Shown: positions 37,756 to 48,261 of the stretch, piece after piece
How the letters are laid out: each line of letters begins with the position of its first letter
Numbering within the stretch: position 1 is the stretch's first letter
DNA from: SABI01 sp963676605
GTDB lineage: Bacteria; Spirochaetota; Spirochaetia; Sphaerochaetales; Sphaerochaetaceae
Assembly (NCBI GenBank): GCA_963676605.2
Contig: CAXXSP010000024.1
Coordinates: forward strand, 1 to 64,000
Length of the DNA: 64,000 nucleotides
Reading direction: 5' to 3'
Notes under the pieces: model-generated
Seen by the model: the letters and a program-made list of their open reading frames with translations, nothing else
The model's database searches: none
What the model was told of the DNA's origin: nothing
Position numbers and translations under genes: made by a program

Positions 37756-38457
37756 TTACGCGTTATATATCACAGGCGCCTTAAACTTCCATGTATTCCA
37801 TGCGGTTTCATCTGTCGCTAGTTCTGCCATGAAAGCTGCAACGTTGATTCTGCTCGTTTGTCCGGCATTGAATACCGGTGATCTCTGCAGGGAGTCAAAT
37901 ACCCTGTACGCACTCACTTTGTCATCAATGGTCAGGGTATCCGGTCTGACGGCAACCCATTCAATGTTGTTGTTCCCCGTGCATTCCCGTTCAAGATATT
38001 TCAGAGCTCTCTCATTATCTCTCTGAGGAGGCAGGATACGTCTCATAAAAGACATGACCAGCTTCTCTCCAAAGGAGAATTTCTCACCTGAATCTGCCGG
38101 CAGGCAGGCGGTCGTACTCATGAGAATGAATTGTACTCTCCTCTCCTTCGGGGCATGTTCGACTGCCTTTGCGACTGATTCTGTTACCAGATAATGGGGT
38201 TTCCCGAATATTCCCTTCAGGGTGAGATTATGGCCTAGGCAGGATACGATAAGGTCCACATCGGTAAGTAATCCGGTCATATTCACTGTATCAATGTCGT
38301 AGATACTGCGTACGATCAGCTCGAGATTCTCGTCGTGTATGTTCTTGAACTTCTCATCACTTCTGGCAATTGCCTGTACCTGAAGGTCGTGCTGAAGCAG
38401 TTGCTTCACCACTTGAAATCCTGTTTTACCTGTAGACCCCAATACGAGTGCTTTCAT
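37756..38457 (-). CDS. NAD(P)-binding protein, atypical SDR (NmrA/YwnB-like)
   Basis: A 233-residue Rossmann-fold protein. It starts with the nucleotide-binding motif VLGSTGKTGFQVVKQLL, then LIVSCLGHN and FILMSTTACLP; ECTGNNNIEWVAVRPDTLT is typical of NAD(P)H-binding atypical short-chain dehydrogenases. A catalytic Y-x3-K is not obvious, so it may sense nucleotides or act as a reductase. Start 38457 follows AGGAGG. Monocistronic and divergent from thioredoxin. Confidence 0.75.
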   Translation of the reverse strand: MKALVLGSTGKTGFQVVKQLLQHDLQVQAIARSDEKFKNIHDENLELIVRSIYDIDTVNMTGLLTDVDLIVSCLGHNLTLKGIFGKPHYLVTESVAKAVEHAPKERRVQFILMSTTACLPADSGEKFSFGEKLVMSFMRRILPPQRDNERALKYLERECTGNNNIEWVAVRPDTLTIDDKVSAYRVFDSLQRSPVFNAGQTSRINVAAFMAELATDETAWNTWKFKAPVIYNA

Positions 38458-38687
38458 AGAACCTCCTATATAACATTATGGGAGATAAATATATATGAAT
38501 AATACCACCCGGTGGATGCGGACACAAGAGTCAGAAAAGGAGCAGTAATCGGCGTCTTGATGAGAAAGGATGGAAGTCTTTCAGACGGGCAGCGTCTCGA
38601 GTGAACTGAATTGGTGTGGGGAAATGTGACTTTGTTCCTTTTCTTTTTATTCTGATGATATTACATTCCCTCACGAGGAGTTTAATT

Positions 38688-39041
38688 ATGGAATTATTAA
38701 CAACCGAGACATTTAAAGAGAAAGTATTCAACTGGGACGAGAGCAAGGACTGGAAATTCCAGGGGGAGCTTCCCTGTATCATAGATTTCTATGCGGACTG
38801 GTGCGGACCCTGTAAGATGGTCGCTCCTATCCTTGAACAGCTCTCAAAAGAGTACGAGGGAAAGGTGAATATCTACAAGGTAGATACAGAGGCACAGCAG
38901 GAACTTGCCGGTATGTTCGGGATTCAGAGTATCCCGTCGATTCTTTTCTGCCCGACCGAAGGTCAGCCTCAGATGGCTATGGGAGCTCTGCCGAAGGCTT
39001 CATTCGAACAGGCAATTGCCGATGTTCTCGCAGTGAAATAA
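38688..39041 (+). CDS. trxA: Thioredoxin
   Basis: A 117-residue cytoplasmic thiol-disulfide reductase. Active site CGPC lies in FYADWCGPCKMVAPIL (near residue 40), followed by KVDTEAQQELAGMFGIQSIP with the cis-Pro. The ATG at 38688 was chosen because GAGGAG (38675-38680) precedes it; the longer frame from 38616 would add a hydrophobic, unlikely extension. A strong terminator follows. Confidence 0.92.
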   Translation: MELLTTETFKEKVFNWDESKDWKFQGELPCIIDFYADWCGPCKMVAPILEQLSKEYEGKVNIYKVDTEAQQELAGMFGIQSIPSILFCPTEGQPQMAMGALPKASFEQAIADVLAVK

Positions 39042-39065
39042 GAAAGAACGCCATTTCTTTTCATA

Positions 39066-39103
39066 CACTAAAAATCCCACGGACTTCGTGGGATTTTTTA
39101 GTG
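39066..39103. terminator. Bidirectional intrinsic terminator
   Basis: CACTAAAAATCCCACG and CGTGGGATTTTTTAGTG flank a short loop, with A and T tracts in the stem, between trxA and the converging aminotransferase gene. Confidence 0.92.
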
Positions 39104-39150
39104 AAGAAGTGAAGAACTCCATGAAATGGATCGGGGAATTCTCAGCTCGT

Positions 39151-40170
39151 TTATTCTACTACGTACATCCAGCCTTCAGGGCCTTCGATATCTCCGAACT
39201 GGATACCGCAGAGGGTGTCATACAGTTTTCGGGTGAGCGGGCCGGTCTCAGTCTCTGAATGGAAGACGTGAAGGTCTCCCTTATATGCAATGCCTCCGAT
39301 CGGGGTGATCACAGCAGCTGTTCCGCAGGCACCGGCTTCGATGAAATCATCAAGGCTTGAGATCGGCACATCACGTTCGATGACTGTCATTCCGAGTTCC
39401 TTCGCCAGGTCGATGAGAGAGAGTTTTGTGATACTCTTCAGGATAGAAGATGATTTAGGCGTGATGAATTCATTGTTCGCGGTGAGGCCGAAGAAGTTGG
39501 CGGCTCCCACTTCCTCGATATTCGTATGCGTCGCAGGATCAAGGTAGATACAGTCTGCATACCCTTCCTCTGCAGCTTCCTTGTGCGGAAGCATCGAGGC
39601 GGCATAGTTTCCACCGACCTTTGCCTGTCCTGTTCCATACGGTGCAGCGCGGTCCATACCGGTCACTGAGAAGTTTACAGGAGTAAGACCGCCCTTGAAG
39701 TAGGGGCCGACGGGAACACAGAAGACACTGAAGATGTACTTCGGAGCAGGTTTCACTCCGATATTTTCTCCCACTCCGATAACGAAGGGGCGGATATAGA
39801 GCGTCGCACCGGTTCCATAGGGAGGTACCCATTTCTCATTTGCCTTCACGACCTGAAAACATGCATCAATGAATTTCTCTTCAGAAACTTCGGGCATCAG
39901 GACCCTCTCGCAGCTGAGCTTCATGCGTGCCGCATTCATGTCCGGTCTGAACAGGCGGATCTTACCGTCTTTACCGCGGTATGCCTTCAGTCCTTCAAAA
40001 CACTGCTGTCCATAGTGGAGGGCAGTCGAGGCTTCGCTGATGTGAAGCGTGTTATCCTCAGTTAGCTTCCCTTCATCCCAGGAGCCGTTCTCCCACACAG
40101 AAATATAACGGAGATCTGTTTTGATATAATCGAATCCGAGTGTTTCCCAATTTGGCAGTGTCTGTGACAT
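39151..40170 (-). CDS. ilvE: Branched-chain amino acid aminotransferase
   Basis: A PLP enzyme (about 339 residues, class IV fold) that interconverts Val, Leu and Ile with their 2-oxo acids. Motifs: HYGQQCFEGLKAYRG near residue 60, GTGQAKVGGNYAASM with the PLP lysine, NIEEVGAANFFGL and EAGACGTAAVITPIG. It ends VVE. The ATG at 40170 is preceded by AAGGAGA; a TTG at 40191 that overlaps this site would add seven residues and is unlikely. Confidence 0.93.
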   Translation of the reverse strand: MSQTLPNWETLGFDYIKTDLRYISVWENGSWDEGKLTEDNTLHISEASTALHYGQQCFEGLKAYRGKDGKIRLFRPDMNAARMKLSCERVLMPEVSEEKFIDACFQVVKANEKWVPPYGTGATLYIRPFVIGVGENIGVKPAPKYIFSVFCVPVGPYFKGGLTPVNFSVTGMDRAAPYGTGQAKVGGNYAASMLPHKEAAEEGYADCIYLDPATHTNIEEVGAANFFGLTANNEFITPKSSSILKSITKLSLIDLAKELGMTVIERDVPISSLDDFIEAGACGTAAVITPIGGIAYKGDLHVFHSETETGPLTRKLYDTLCGIQFGDIEGPEGWMYVVE

Positions 40171-40322
40171 AGATATATTCTCCTTATCCAATTGTATCTA
40201 TACTAACGGACAACGGAGCAAGTTTTCAATCATTTTGCGATAATTTGAGAATCAATTACACAACCTCTCTATAGAACACTTCTTTATTGACTTTCAGGGC
40301 TGTGAAGGATATATGATATCTC

Positions 40323-41225
40323 ATGAAGAAACACACCTCACCCGGGTCTCTTGATAGAAAAGCAGTTGCCGGCATCGCTTTGATGCTCGTCACCGCAGCT
40401 GCGGGCGCTCTGGACTCCGCAATCGCAAAGCAGCTTTCCGGCACGATCCATCCGTTTATGATGGGCTTTACCCGGGCCTTTTTCGGCCTCCTCGCCATTC
40501 TTCCGATGATCATCCGGAATCCCGGGATACTTCACTCCCATTTCCGTTTCCGTCATGTTCTGAGATCTTCATTAAAGCTTCTGGCAGTTGTCTCCTATTT
40601 CTTTGCCTATGCAAGGGCACATCTTGCAGATGCGACAGCTATCGCCTTTACTGCCCCGGTATTCCTTACCGTGTTCGCCTGGATTTTTCTGGGAGAGAAA
40701 CCGAAGAAACTCAGGGTCACGGCTGTCCTGATCGGTTTCATCGGTGTTCTCACAGTCATACGGCCGGGACAGGGCAGTGGCGGAATACAGGATGGACTCC
40801 TGTTCGCACTGCTCGGCGCACTGCTCACTGCAGTCATTCAGGTGTTTCTGAAGCAGATGTCCGCGAAGGACTCCACGCAGACACTGGTCGCGTGGAATCT
40901 CATTATCATGGTGCCCATCGCAGCAATACCGGCTGCCTTCTTCTGGACAATGCCTGAGGGGACAGAGCTGCTGCTCCTTCTTCTCCAGGGGCTGCTCGGT
41001 GCGCTTGCGATGACCTGTGCCACGAAGGCCTTCAGTCTCGCAGATGCATCACTCATCTCACCGGTCGACTTCATGAAGCTACCCTTTGCTGCGATTCTCG
41101 GGTATACGTTCTTTGCACAGACGGTGCCGGTTACCACCTGGATAGGAGGGGTCGTCATCTCAATCGCCGCCATTCTTCTTGCACAGAGCGCACGGAAGAA
41201 GGAAACAGAATCTATTCCTGATTGA
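40323..41225 (+). CDS. EamA-family drug/metabolite transporter
   Basis: A 300-residue inner-membrane protein with ten predicted helices in two EamA repeats; ARAHLADATAIAFTAPVF and CATKAFSLADASLISPVDF are the matching central segments of each repeat. Such proteins export amino acids or metabolites; the substrate is unknown. Its last 14 nt overlap the converging dehydrogenase gene. Confidence 0.85.
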   Translation: MKKHTSPGSLDRKAVAGIALMLVTAAAGALDSAIAKQLSGTIHPFMMGFTRAFFGLLAILPMIIRNPGILHSHFRFRHVLRSSLKLLAVVSYFFAYARAHLADATAIAFTAPVFLTVFAWIFLGEKPKKLRVTAVLIGFIGVLTVIRPGQGSGGIQDGLLFALLGALLTAVIQVFLKQMSAKDSTQTLVAWNLIIMVPIAAIPAAFFWTMPEGTELLLLLLQGLLGALAMTCATKAFSLADASLISPVDFMKLPFAAILGYTFFAQTVPVTTWIGGVVISIAAILLAQSARKKETESIPD

Positions 41226-42048
41226 TTCTCTCTACAACCTCCTGAACACTCGGGAGTTCAGGTGCATCCTTGAATCCGGCAAGGCGGTCATAGATATTCT
41301 TTGATGCCTTGTGGAATCCACCCGGGATACCAGCCGATTCAAGGGTGTCGGAGATCTCATCCATCTCAGCGGAGAACCGCCACGCCTTCGATGTGACTTT
41401 CTGTATTCCCTCAAGCATCTTTGCCGCCCGTTCTTCACCGAAGAACCGCTGCCAGTGGAGTTCCAGGTGATCACGTACTCCGAGCTTTTCAGCCGCCGCG
41501 GCAACTGCACACTGGAGGGCGATGGCACCCTTTGTATTCGCAGCGAAGCACATCTTCAGCGCTGAAGCACGTCCGATCTCGTCTCCAAGGAGTTCAGTTT
41601 CGATGGGACCGCCGGAGAAGCAGGAGGCAACCTCTTCGGCTGCAGGACCTGAGAGGAGCAGCCAGGTTGTACCCGGCTTCCAGGCTGGGAGCCCGATGAT
41701 CCCGCCGTCAACGTACTGAGCACCTCCGCCTTCGACAATGTTTCTGATGGTTTCTGTCCTCTTCGGAGATACGGCGTTCACATCGGCATAGATCCCGGTA
41801 TAACCGAGACGTGCTACACTGGCTGCAACATCGGCTGCCGCATGGGGAGGACAGACGCTTATGAGAATAGAACAGGAAGAGCAGAGCTCTTCGAGCGTCT
41901 TCTTCTCTTCCAGACCGTACTTCTGAGCGCGCGATCTCGTCTCCTCACCCCGTCCTTCCGATACCCAACAGGCGGTGTGACCCGAATTCTGTGCGGAAAT
42001 GGCGAGGGTTATTCCCATATTTCCAGGATGAAGAAATCCTATATTCAT
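41212..42048 (-). CDS. NAD(P)-dependent 6PGDH-like oxidoreductase with DUF1932
   Basis: A 278-residue enzyme of the beta-hydroxyacid dehydrogenase superfamily. The N-terminal Rossmann fold opens with MNIGFLHPGNMGITLA; VDGGIIGLPAW follows near residue 115. ALKMCFAANTKGAIAL near residue 165 carries the probable catalytic Lys, and the last 90 residues match the DUF1932 C-terminal domain. Start 42048 has AAAGGAGA upstream. Substrate unknown. Confidence 0.82.
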   Translation of the reverse strand: MNIGFLHPGNMGITLAISAQNSGHTACWVSEGRGEETRSRAQKYGLEEKKTLEELCSSCSILISVCPPHAAADVAASVARLGYTGIYADVNAVSPKRTETIRNIVEGGGAQYVDGGIIGLPAWKPGTTWLLLSGPAAEEVASCFSGGPIETELLGDEIGRASALKMCFAANTKGAIALQCAVAAAAEKLGVRDHLELHWQRFFGEERAAKMLEGIQKVTSKAWRFSAEMDEISDTLESAGIPGGFHKASKNIYDRLAGFKDAPELPSVQEVVERINQE

Positions 42049-42289
42049 GTTATCTCCTTTATATGTATACATGATGTGTACAATTTATTGTAGTGTACGA
42101 CAATTCTGATCGCCACACAATGGAAACAGGGTGATGTACACGCTCTTCTTTCACGTTCAGGCTGTTTACTGACCAGGATGCATCAGGCGATAATGCAGGT
42201 TTGTATATAAAAGGACTGTTCAATCCAGCAGCTTCCCTTCATACTTCCTCTATCGGAACAGATATGTTCCGCACGTGTGGAGGTGTAGC

Positions 42290-43048
42290 ATGATTGATTC
42301 CGTTTCAGCTCTGATGAGAGGAAAGGTCGCACTGATTACCGGGGGCGGTTCAGGAATTGGAGCGGCGATTGCAGAACTCTTCAGTAAAGAGGGCTGCAGG
42401 GTGTATATCACAGGGAGGACGGAGGAGAAGCTCCGCCGCACTGCCGATACTTTGAGCGCCTATGGAGGCGAGGTCATCCCTGTTGTTTCCGATGTGACAG
42501 ATTCCAGGGCCGTGGCTGCGCTGTTTGCTTCTGTGATGGAAGGTTCTGAGAGACTCGATGTGCTGGTGAATAATGCGAGTGTGTTCGGTGGAAACAGGAT
42601 TGACCAGATTACAGATGATCAGTGGAAATCGATGATGAGCACCGGGCTTGACGGGACCTTCTACTGCAGCCGTGAGGCTTTCAGGATCATGAAAGAGCAG
42701 GGCGGTGGCAGGATTATCAATATCGGGAGCATTGCGGCATTCCGCTCACGTGAACAGGCCGCAGCTTACAGTACCTGCAAGGCGGCAGTGTCGGCACTGA
42801 CAAACTCTATCGCCCTTGACGGGCGGGAATTCGGTATCGCGGCGAGTTGTCTCCATCCGGGAAATACGATGGTGGAGAGACGGGCTGACGGAAGACCGGG
42901 GACCGGAAAGGATCAGGGTCCTGAAGATCTTATGGCTGCTGAGGATGTTGCACGCACAGCGCTGCTGATGGCGACGCTTCCTGCCTCGACGAATCTTCTC
43001 GAGGCGGTTGTGCTCCCTGTGCATATGAAATACCTGGGAAGAGGGTAG
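42290..43048 (+). CDS. Short-chain dehydrogenase/reductase
   Basis: A 252-residue classical SDR. It has the nucleotide motif ITGGGSGIGAAIAELF (near residue 15), NNASVF, the catalytic Ser in INIGSIAAF and Y-x3-K as AYSTCKAAVSAL (near residue 160). C-terminal CLHPGNTMVERR is usual. GGAGG precedes the ATG at 42290. NAD(P)H-dependent carbonyl reduction is expected; substrate unknown. It is divergent from the DUF1932 dehydrogenase. Confidence 0.88.
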   Translation: MIDSVSALMRGKVALITGGGSGIGAAIAELFSKEGCRVYITGRTEEKLRRTADTLSAYGGEVIPVVSDVTDSRAVAALFASVMEGSERLDVLVNNASVFGGNRIDQITDDQWKSMMSTGLDGTFYCSREAFRIMKEQGGGRIINIGSIAAFRSREQAAAYSTCKAAVSALTNSIALDGREFGIAASCLHPGNTMVERRADGRPGTGKDQGPEDLMAAEDVARTALLMATLPASTNLLEAVVLPVHMKYLGRG

Positions 43049-43070
43049 GCGGACTTTCACCTCCCGGGGA

Positions 43071-43998
43071 TCAGCGGGAGACTATCCACTTCGCAATGTC
43101 CTGGATCACTCTCTCATCCACCTTCTGCGGGATTCTGTACTCATTTCGCACCTTTTTCAGTGTTCCGTACACAGCTTTCATGAACAGATGGTTGAGTCCT
43201 GCATAGGTCTTGAACTGAACATGTTCCTTGTCTGTGCAGATATTCTTATAAAGAGCGAAATCTTCTGTGAGGGAGACCTGAACATCCTTCTCTCCCTGGA
43301 GGATCAATACCGGTTTTTCCAGTTTCTTCAGATAATCGGAAGTCGGATGAAGTGCCATCTCCTTGAAATACCAGGCTGAGATCCTGCCCATCATCTTCTT
43401 CTGCTGTGCTTTGGCCTCGCTCATCGTTTCCAATGAGGCAAAGGATTCTTTCAGCTTCGCGATCTGTTTCCCTGCGATCTTTTTCAGCAGGGGATTGAGT
43501 TCTCCGAGGAGCCGTTCATTCTGACTAATCATGATATCGGAAAGGGTGCGGGGAGAGCCTGCGGCGATGATGAGTCCGGCGAAATCACCTCCCTCCGCAT
43601 CAATGCGTGGAGCAAGCATCCCCCCTAAAGAGTGTCCGAAAATGTATACCTTGTCAGGATCGATCCTCTGTATCACTTTTCAGCAGCCGGGAAGCGAGAA
43701 TGGCATCCTCGATACACTCCTCCCGTACACTCTGACGTTCAGGCCGTTCTTTCATGAGTGCTCTGCCATGGATCTTCGTCCGTTTGTCATAACGGAGAAC
43801 GGCGATGCCTCTGGCTGACAGTCCTTCGGCTATATCCCTGAACGGCCGGTTTGCTCCGACCGTCTCATCCCTGTCTGAAGGACCGGAGCCATGCACCAGC
43901 ACCACACCGGGAACAGGTTCATTGACTCCCTCAGGCAGGGAGAGAATCCCTTCCAGCGGGTATTCGGTGTCTGCGCCGATTATAATCAATTCATCCAT
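43071..43998 (-). CDS. Alpha/beta hydrolase, esterase/peptidase-like (one frameshift)
   Basis: A hydrolase of about 309 residues. The N-terminal part (43998 to about 43675) shows PGVVLVHGSGPSDRDETVG (oxyanion region) and IAVLRYDKRT. The rest, in another frame, has the nucleophile elbow IFGHSLGGMLAP, the Asp region LILQGEKDVQV and the catalytic His in GLNHLFM. The shift lies near 43675 in a TTTT run and joins ASRLLKS to IQRIDPDKVYIFGHS. The start 43998 (MDELIIIG) was preferred to 44031 because GGAGG lies just upstream of it. Substrate unknown. Confidence 0.8.
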
Positions 43999-44250
43999 GA
44001 TACACCTCCAACGAAAACCTTGAGGAATCAATCTCTTTCCCTGTATGCCGAAGGTAGTGCGAAAGATCCGGGAAATCTTTTCCTCGCGTCATATCTTACT
44101 GTCTCAGGGTATGGAAGTCCATACAGAAGTTTAGCACGATTTCCATCGGCGATATTACTGTGCGGTACTCTTCAATGAATTCTCCGGAGGTTCTCCTTCC
44201 ATGAAATAACACCGTGATGGGCTCTTCTACATGGGACGGGATGCTCTCCG

Positions 44251-45125
44251 TCAGTGGAGATGTTTCTCAAAGAAATGATGGGCATAGGGATTATCATTAT
44301 ACCGTTCGATCGAAGTGTATCCACGAGAGGAGTAGAAGCTGATCGCTTCTGTCAGTGTTTCGTTTGTGTCGAGCCGGATAACGGGAGTTCCCCGCTTCCC
44401 TGCCTCTTCTCTCCAGGCGTGAGAGCAGCTTCGCCGCGATCCCCCGCCTCCTGTAGGCGGGATCAACCCAGACTTTCTTCACCTCTGCATAGCCGTTCAG
44501 GAAACGGAGTGCTCCGCATCCTACAGGCCTGCCGAACAGGAGGGCGAGATAAAAGACTCCCTGAGGGAGGTCGTACTCACCTGGGTGTGCATCGGCTGAC
44601 GGGTCGAAGCTGGTATTGAAACGATCTGACAGGTCAGCGTAGTAGTTCCTGAGCATCATCTGTAGAGCGCGGATCATCACCGCTTACCCTCGTGAGCTCT
44701 ACGGATGCCGATTCCAGTATTCTCGTCACATCCCCCATAGCCCGAGTGAGCCGTTCACGATTCCCTTCGGGGAGCTTCCCGAGGATACCGCCGGCAGCCT
44801 CATCGCTGAGGCTGTTCAGCACTTCGATTTCTTTTTTCCCTTCGTGGGTGAGCGACGGCTGTTCTTGATCTTCTATCCACAAGGTTTTCGGAAAGGACGA
44901 TGAGCCTCTCCCTCTCGAGCTGCCTGAGCAGCCTCGACATGTATCCTGAGTCAATGCCCAGATAGTCCCTCAGCTGCTTTGATATCGTCTGTTCCTTCCG
45001 CTATTTCGAAGAGGAGACGGGAAGCGGCCAAGAGGTCGAGGCCGTCCGAGATAGGTCTTGTCAAAAATACCGAGGATCCGTGTTACGCTTCGGTTGAATT
45101 CGCGCATGGTTTCAATCTGTTCCAT
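44251..45125 (-). pseudogene. MarR-GNAT bifunctional regulator/acetyltransferase, multiply frameshifted
   Basis: Fragments in three frames form one protein of the HTH-MarR/GNAT fusion family. From the 5' end: MREFNRSVTRILG; LAASRLLFEIAEG; QLRDYLGIDSGYMSRLLRQL (recognition helix); LVDRRSRTAV; HEGKKEIEVLNSLSDEAAG; then the GNAT half ELLRNYYADLSDRF, GCGALRFLNGYAEVKKVWV, the acetyl-CoA loop YRRRGIAAKLLSRLE, and RLDTNETLTEAISFYSSRGY, NPYAHHFFEK. At least four shifts separate them, near 45050, 45010, 44850 and 44395. The number is high enough that true decay is possible. Confidence 0.75.
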
Positions 45126-45156
45126 ATTTATCTGATCTTAGTCAGATAAATATGGA
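45121..45156. promoter_or_regulatory. 15-bp-arm palindrome over the MarR-GNAT start and the crp stop
   Basis: TCCATATTTATCTGA (45121-45135) and TCAGATAAATATGGA (45142-45156) are perfect arms around TCTTAG. The palindrome covers the start ATG of the MarR-GNAT gene and the last codons of the Crp/Fnr gene. It could be an autoregulatory MarR operator, a terminator, or a hairpin hiding the start codon. Confidence 0.6.
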
Positions 45157-45909
45157 AGGTCAAGAGCATGCAGTCCCAGATCAGTCCCTGAAGGAGGGAA
45201 AGCTCTTCGAGCCGCTGAAGGTCAAGGATTCTCACCCTCTTATTCCCGATCGATTCTATGATCCCTTCCTCTTCGAGCTGACTGAATTTCCGGCTGAGCG
45301 TCTCCCGTGCGAGACCGAGGTAATTCGCGAGTCCTTCACGGCTGAGCGGGAGGGTGATGACGGGAGTGTCTCCCATCAATGTTCCGTAGGAGTCCTTGAA
45401 ATCGAGAAGAAGGGAGGCGACTCTCATATCGGCATTTCTTCCTCCCATCGACTGCATGACGCTCTCAAGGCGGCTCATCCTCTTTGCCATAGCCTCGATG
45501 ATCTCCATGGCGATCGCAGAGTGTTCACTGAGGAGGCGGAGAACTGGCTCTTCGAGAGCTGACACACACGAGTCTCTTCGAGAGCCTCGACAGAGTAGGG
45601 AACCTTATCTCCGGTGAAAAGAAACCGTGCCCCGAAGTAGTCGTTCTCAGGGAAGATGTAGAGGATCTGTTCCCTTCCGTCCGCGGTGTTCCTGTAGGCC
45701 TTCGCACTCCCTTCCCTGATGACGGTGAACCACTGACCCGGTTCTCCCTCACGTACGATGAGCTCCCCTTTGCTGAATACCTTGTGTTCCATCTCGTCAG
45801 TCAGCACATGAAGAAATTCAGGATCGAGTGAGGCAAAGAGGGGTACGCTTCTGATACACTGGTCGTTTCCGCAGGCTGAACAATCGGAACACACGGTATG
45901 GGTTTTCAT
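45128..45909 (-). CDS. Crp/Fnr family transcription regulator with N-terminal cysteine cluster (one frameshift)
   Basis: A regulator of about 260 residues. The N terminus carries C-x2-C-x2-C-x4-C (CSDCSACGNDQC), which resembles the iron-sulfur region of FNR. Next is the cyclic-nucleotide-type barrel (FSKGELIVREGEPGQWFTVI) and, after a frame change near 45555, the C-terminal helix-turn-helix (LSREGLANYLGLARETLSRK). AGGAG precedes the ATG at 45909. It is divergent from pflB, with a matching TGTGA-N6-TCACA box between them, so it probably controls anaerobic fermentation. Confidence 0.85.
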
Positions 45910-45933
45910 ACAAACTCCTAAAAAAACTGAATA

Positions 45934-45949
45934 TGTGATTTGAATCACA
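45934..45949. promoter_or_regulatory. Crp/Fnr-type binding site between crp and pflB
   Basis: TGTGATTTGAATCACA is an exact TGTGA-N6-TCACA box. It lies 25 nt upstream of the regulator start and 80 nt upstream of pflB, well placed for autoregulation and control of pfl. Confidence 0.75.
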
Positions 45950-46029
45950 GTACTCTTCCTTGCTCCCATGGTACACCATCTCCATCAGGACAGTCCACCT
46001 GTGTGACACCATGAGAACGGAGGAACCGT

Positions 46030-48250
46030 ATGAACACTGAAAACGGAACGAACGACAGAATCACCCACGAGATTGATACCCGTGCATTCATTCAACATAA
46101 CTATCATCCCTATGAAGGGGATTCATCCTTTCTTGCCTCTCCCACAGAAAAGACCGTACAGCTCTGGGAAAAACTCTCGGGCCTGCTGAAGGTCGAGAGG
46201 GAACGGGGAGGTATGTACGATATAGATGAGAAGACGATCTCCACCATCACCAGCCACGGGGAAGGATACATCGATAAGGATCTCGAGACGATCGTAGGTC
46301 TGCAGACCGATGAACCGCTGAAGCGTTCCATCATGCCCTTCGGCGGTATCCGCCTGGTTCACACCGAGCTCAAGGCATATGGAAAGGAGCTTCCTGAAGA
46401 TATCGATGAAGTATTCCAGTACCGGAAGACTCACAATGACGGAGTGTTCGATGTCTACACTGATGAGATGAAGAAAGCCCGGCATTCGGGTATCATCACC
46501 GGGCTTCCCGATGCCTACGGCCGCGGGAGGATCATTGGCGATTACCGCCGTGTGGCACTCTACGGGATCGACTACCTTATCGCCCAGAAGAAAGAAGCAA
46601 AGTCGAAACCTCTCTACGGAGCCATGACCGAAGAGCTGATCCGGGAGCGGGAAGAACTGAGTGAACAGATCCGCTCTCTCATCGAATTGAAGGAGATGGC
46701 CTCTTTCTACGGTTTTGATATCTCAAAACCTGCACAGAATACGAAGGAAGCGATCCAGTGGCTCTATTTTGCCTTCCTCTCCGCGACGAAAGAGCAGAAT
46801 GGTGCCGCAATGAGTCTCGGAAGAGTCTCCACCTTCCTCGATATCTATGCAGAGAAGGACCTCGCCTCCGGTCTCTACACGGAAGAGGAGATTCAGGAAT
46901 TCGTCGACCACTTCATCATGAAGCTGAGAATCATCCGGTTCCTGAGAACCCCTGCCTATGACGAGCTGTTCAGCGGGGACCCCACCTGGGTCACCGAAGT
47001 GATCGGCGGAATCGGTCACGACGGCAGACACCTCGTGACGAAGATGAGTTTCCGTTTCCTCCACTCGCTCACAAACCTCGGACCTGCACCCGAGCCCAAT
47101 CTCACCGTCCTGTGGAGTGACAGGCTTCCGAGAGCCTTCAAAGAGTACTGTGCGGCCATGTCCATCGAGACTTCGTCCATTCAGTACGAGAATGATGATA
47201 TTATGAGACCTGAATGGGGTGATGACTACGGTATCGCATGCTGTGTATCGGCCATGGCGATCGGCAGGCAGATGCAGTTCTTCGGTGCCCGGGTCAATCT
47301 CGCCAAGACCCTCCTCTATGCGATCAACGGCGGAAGGATGAAATATCAGGCGAGCAGATCGGTCCCCGATATGCTCCTCTCAGCGGTGAATACCTCAATT
47401 ACGAAGAAGTGCTCGACCGGTTCGAGAGTATGAGCGCCTGGCTGGCGAAACTCTATATCGACACACTCAACGTCATCCATTTCATGCATGACAAATACTC
47501 GTACGAGAGAATCGAAATGGCTCTCCACGATGAGAAGATTCTGAGAACCATGGCAGGAGGCATCGCCGGCTTGAGCGTGGTGGCGGACTCCTCTGCGCGA
47601 TCAAATATGCGAAGGTGAAGCCCGTCTATGATGAGCGTGGGATTGCCGTCGATTTCCGCATAGAAGGGGAGTACCCCACCTATGGAAACAACGATGACAG
47701 GGCTGACAGAGTCGCCATTGATGTGGTGAGAAGTTTCATGGAGAAACTGAAGAGCCATGTCACCTATCGTGAATCTCTTCCGACCCTCTCGGTCCTGACG
47801 ATCACCAGCAATGTCGTGTATGGAAAGAAGACCGGATCGACGCCCGATGGAAGAAAGAAGGGAGAACCCTTCGCTCCCGGAGCGAACCCGATGCACGGCC
47901 GTGATACCAACGGCTGTGTGGCAAGCATGAAGAGTGTCGCAAAGATCCCCTATGAGGCGGCACAGGACGGTATCTCCTACACCTTCTCCATCATTCCTTC
48001 GACTCTCGGTAAGAACCGCGGGATGCAGGTTGCCAACCTTGTGACGCTTCTTGATGGATATTTCATTGAGAGCGGACACCACATCAACGTCAACGTCATG
48101 GAGAAGAGCACATTGCTCGATGCGATGGATCACCCTGAGAACTATCCTCAGCTGACGATCAGAGTCAGCGGGTATGCAGTGAACTTCATCAAACTGACCC
48201 GTGAACAGCAGCTTGATGTCATCAACAGAACCTTCCACGGAAGTCTGTAA
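46030..48250 (+). CDS. pflB: Formate C-acetyltransferase (pyruvate formate-lyase), two frameshifts
   Basis: A glycyl-radical enzyme of about 740 residues that converts pyruvate and CoA to acetyl-CoA and formate during anaerobic growth. The active-site Cys pair is in DYGIACCVSAMAIG (near 47240) and the radical Gly in IRVSGYAVNF (near 48170), so it is a true PflB rather than a diol dehydratase. The frame changes near 47353 (SGEQIGPRYAPLSGEYLNY continues in frame 3) and near 47592, where a missing C splits VVADSLCAIKYAKVKP. AACGGAGG precedes the ATG. Both breaks look like sequence errors. The activase gene follows 12 nt later. Confidence 0.93.
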
Positions 48251-48261
48251 GGAGAAAAGCC

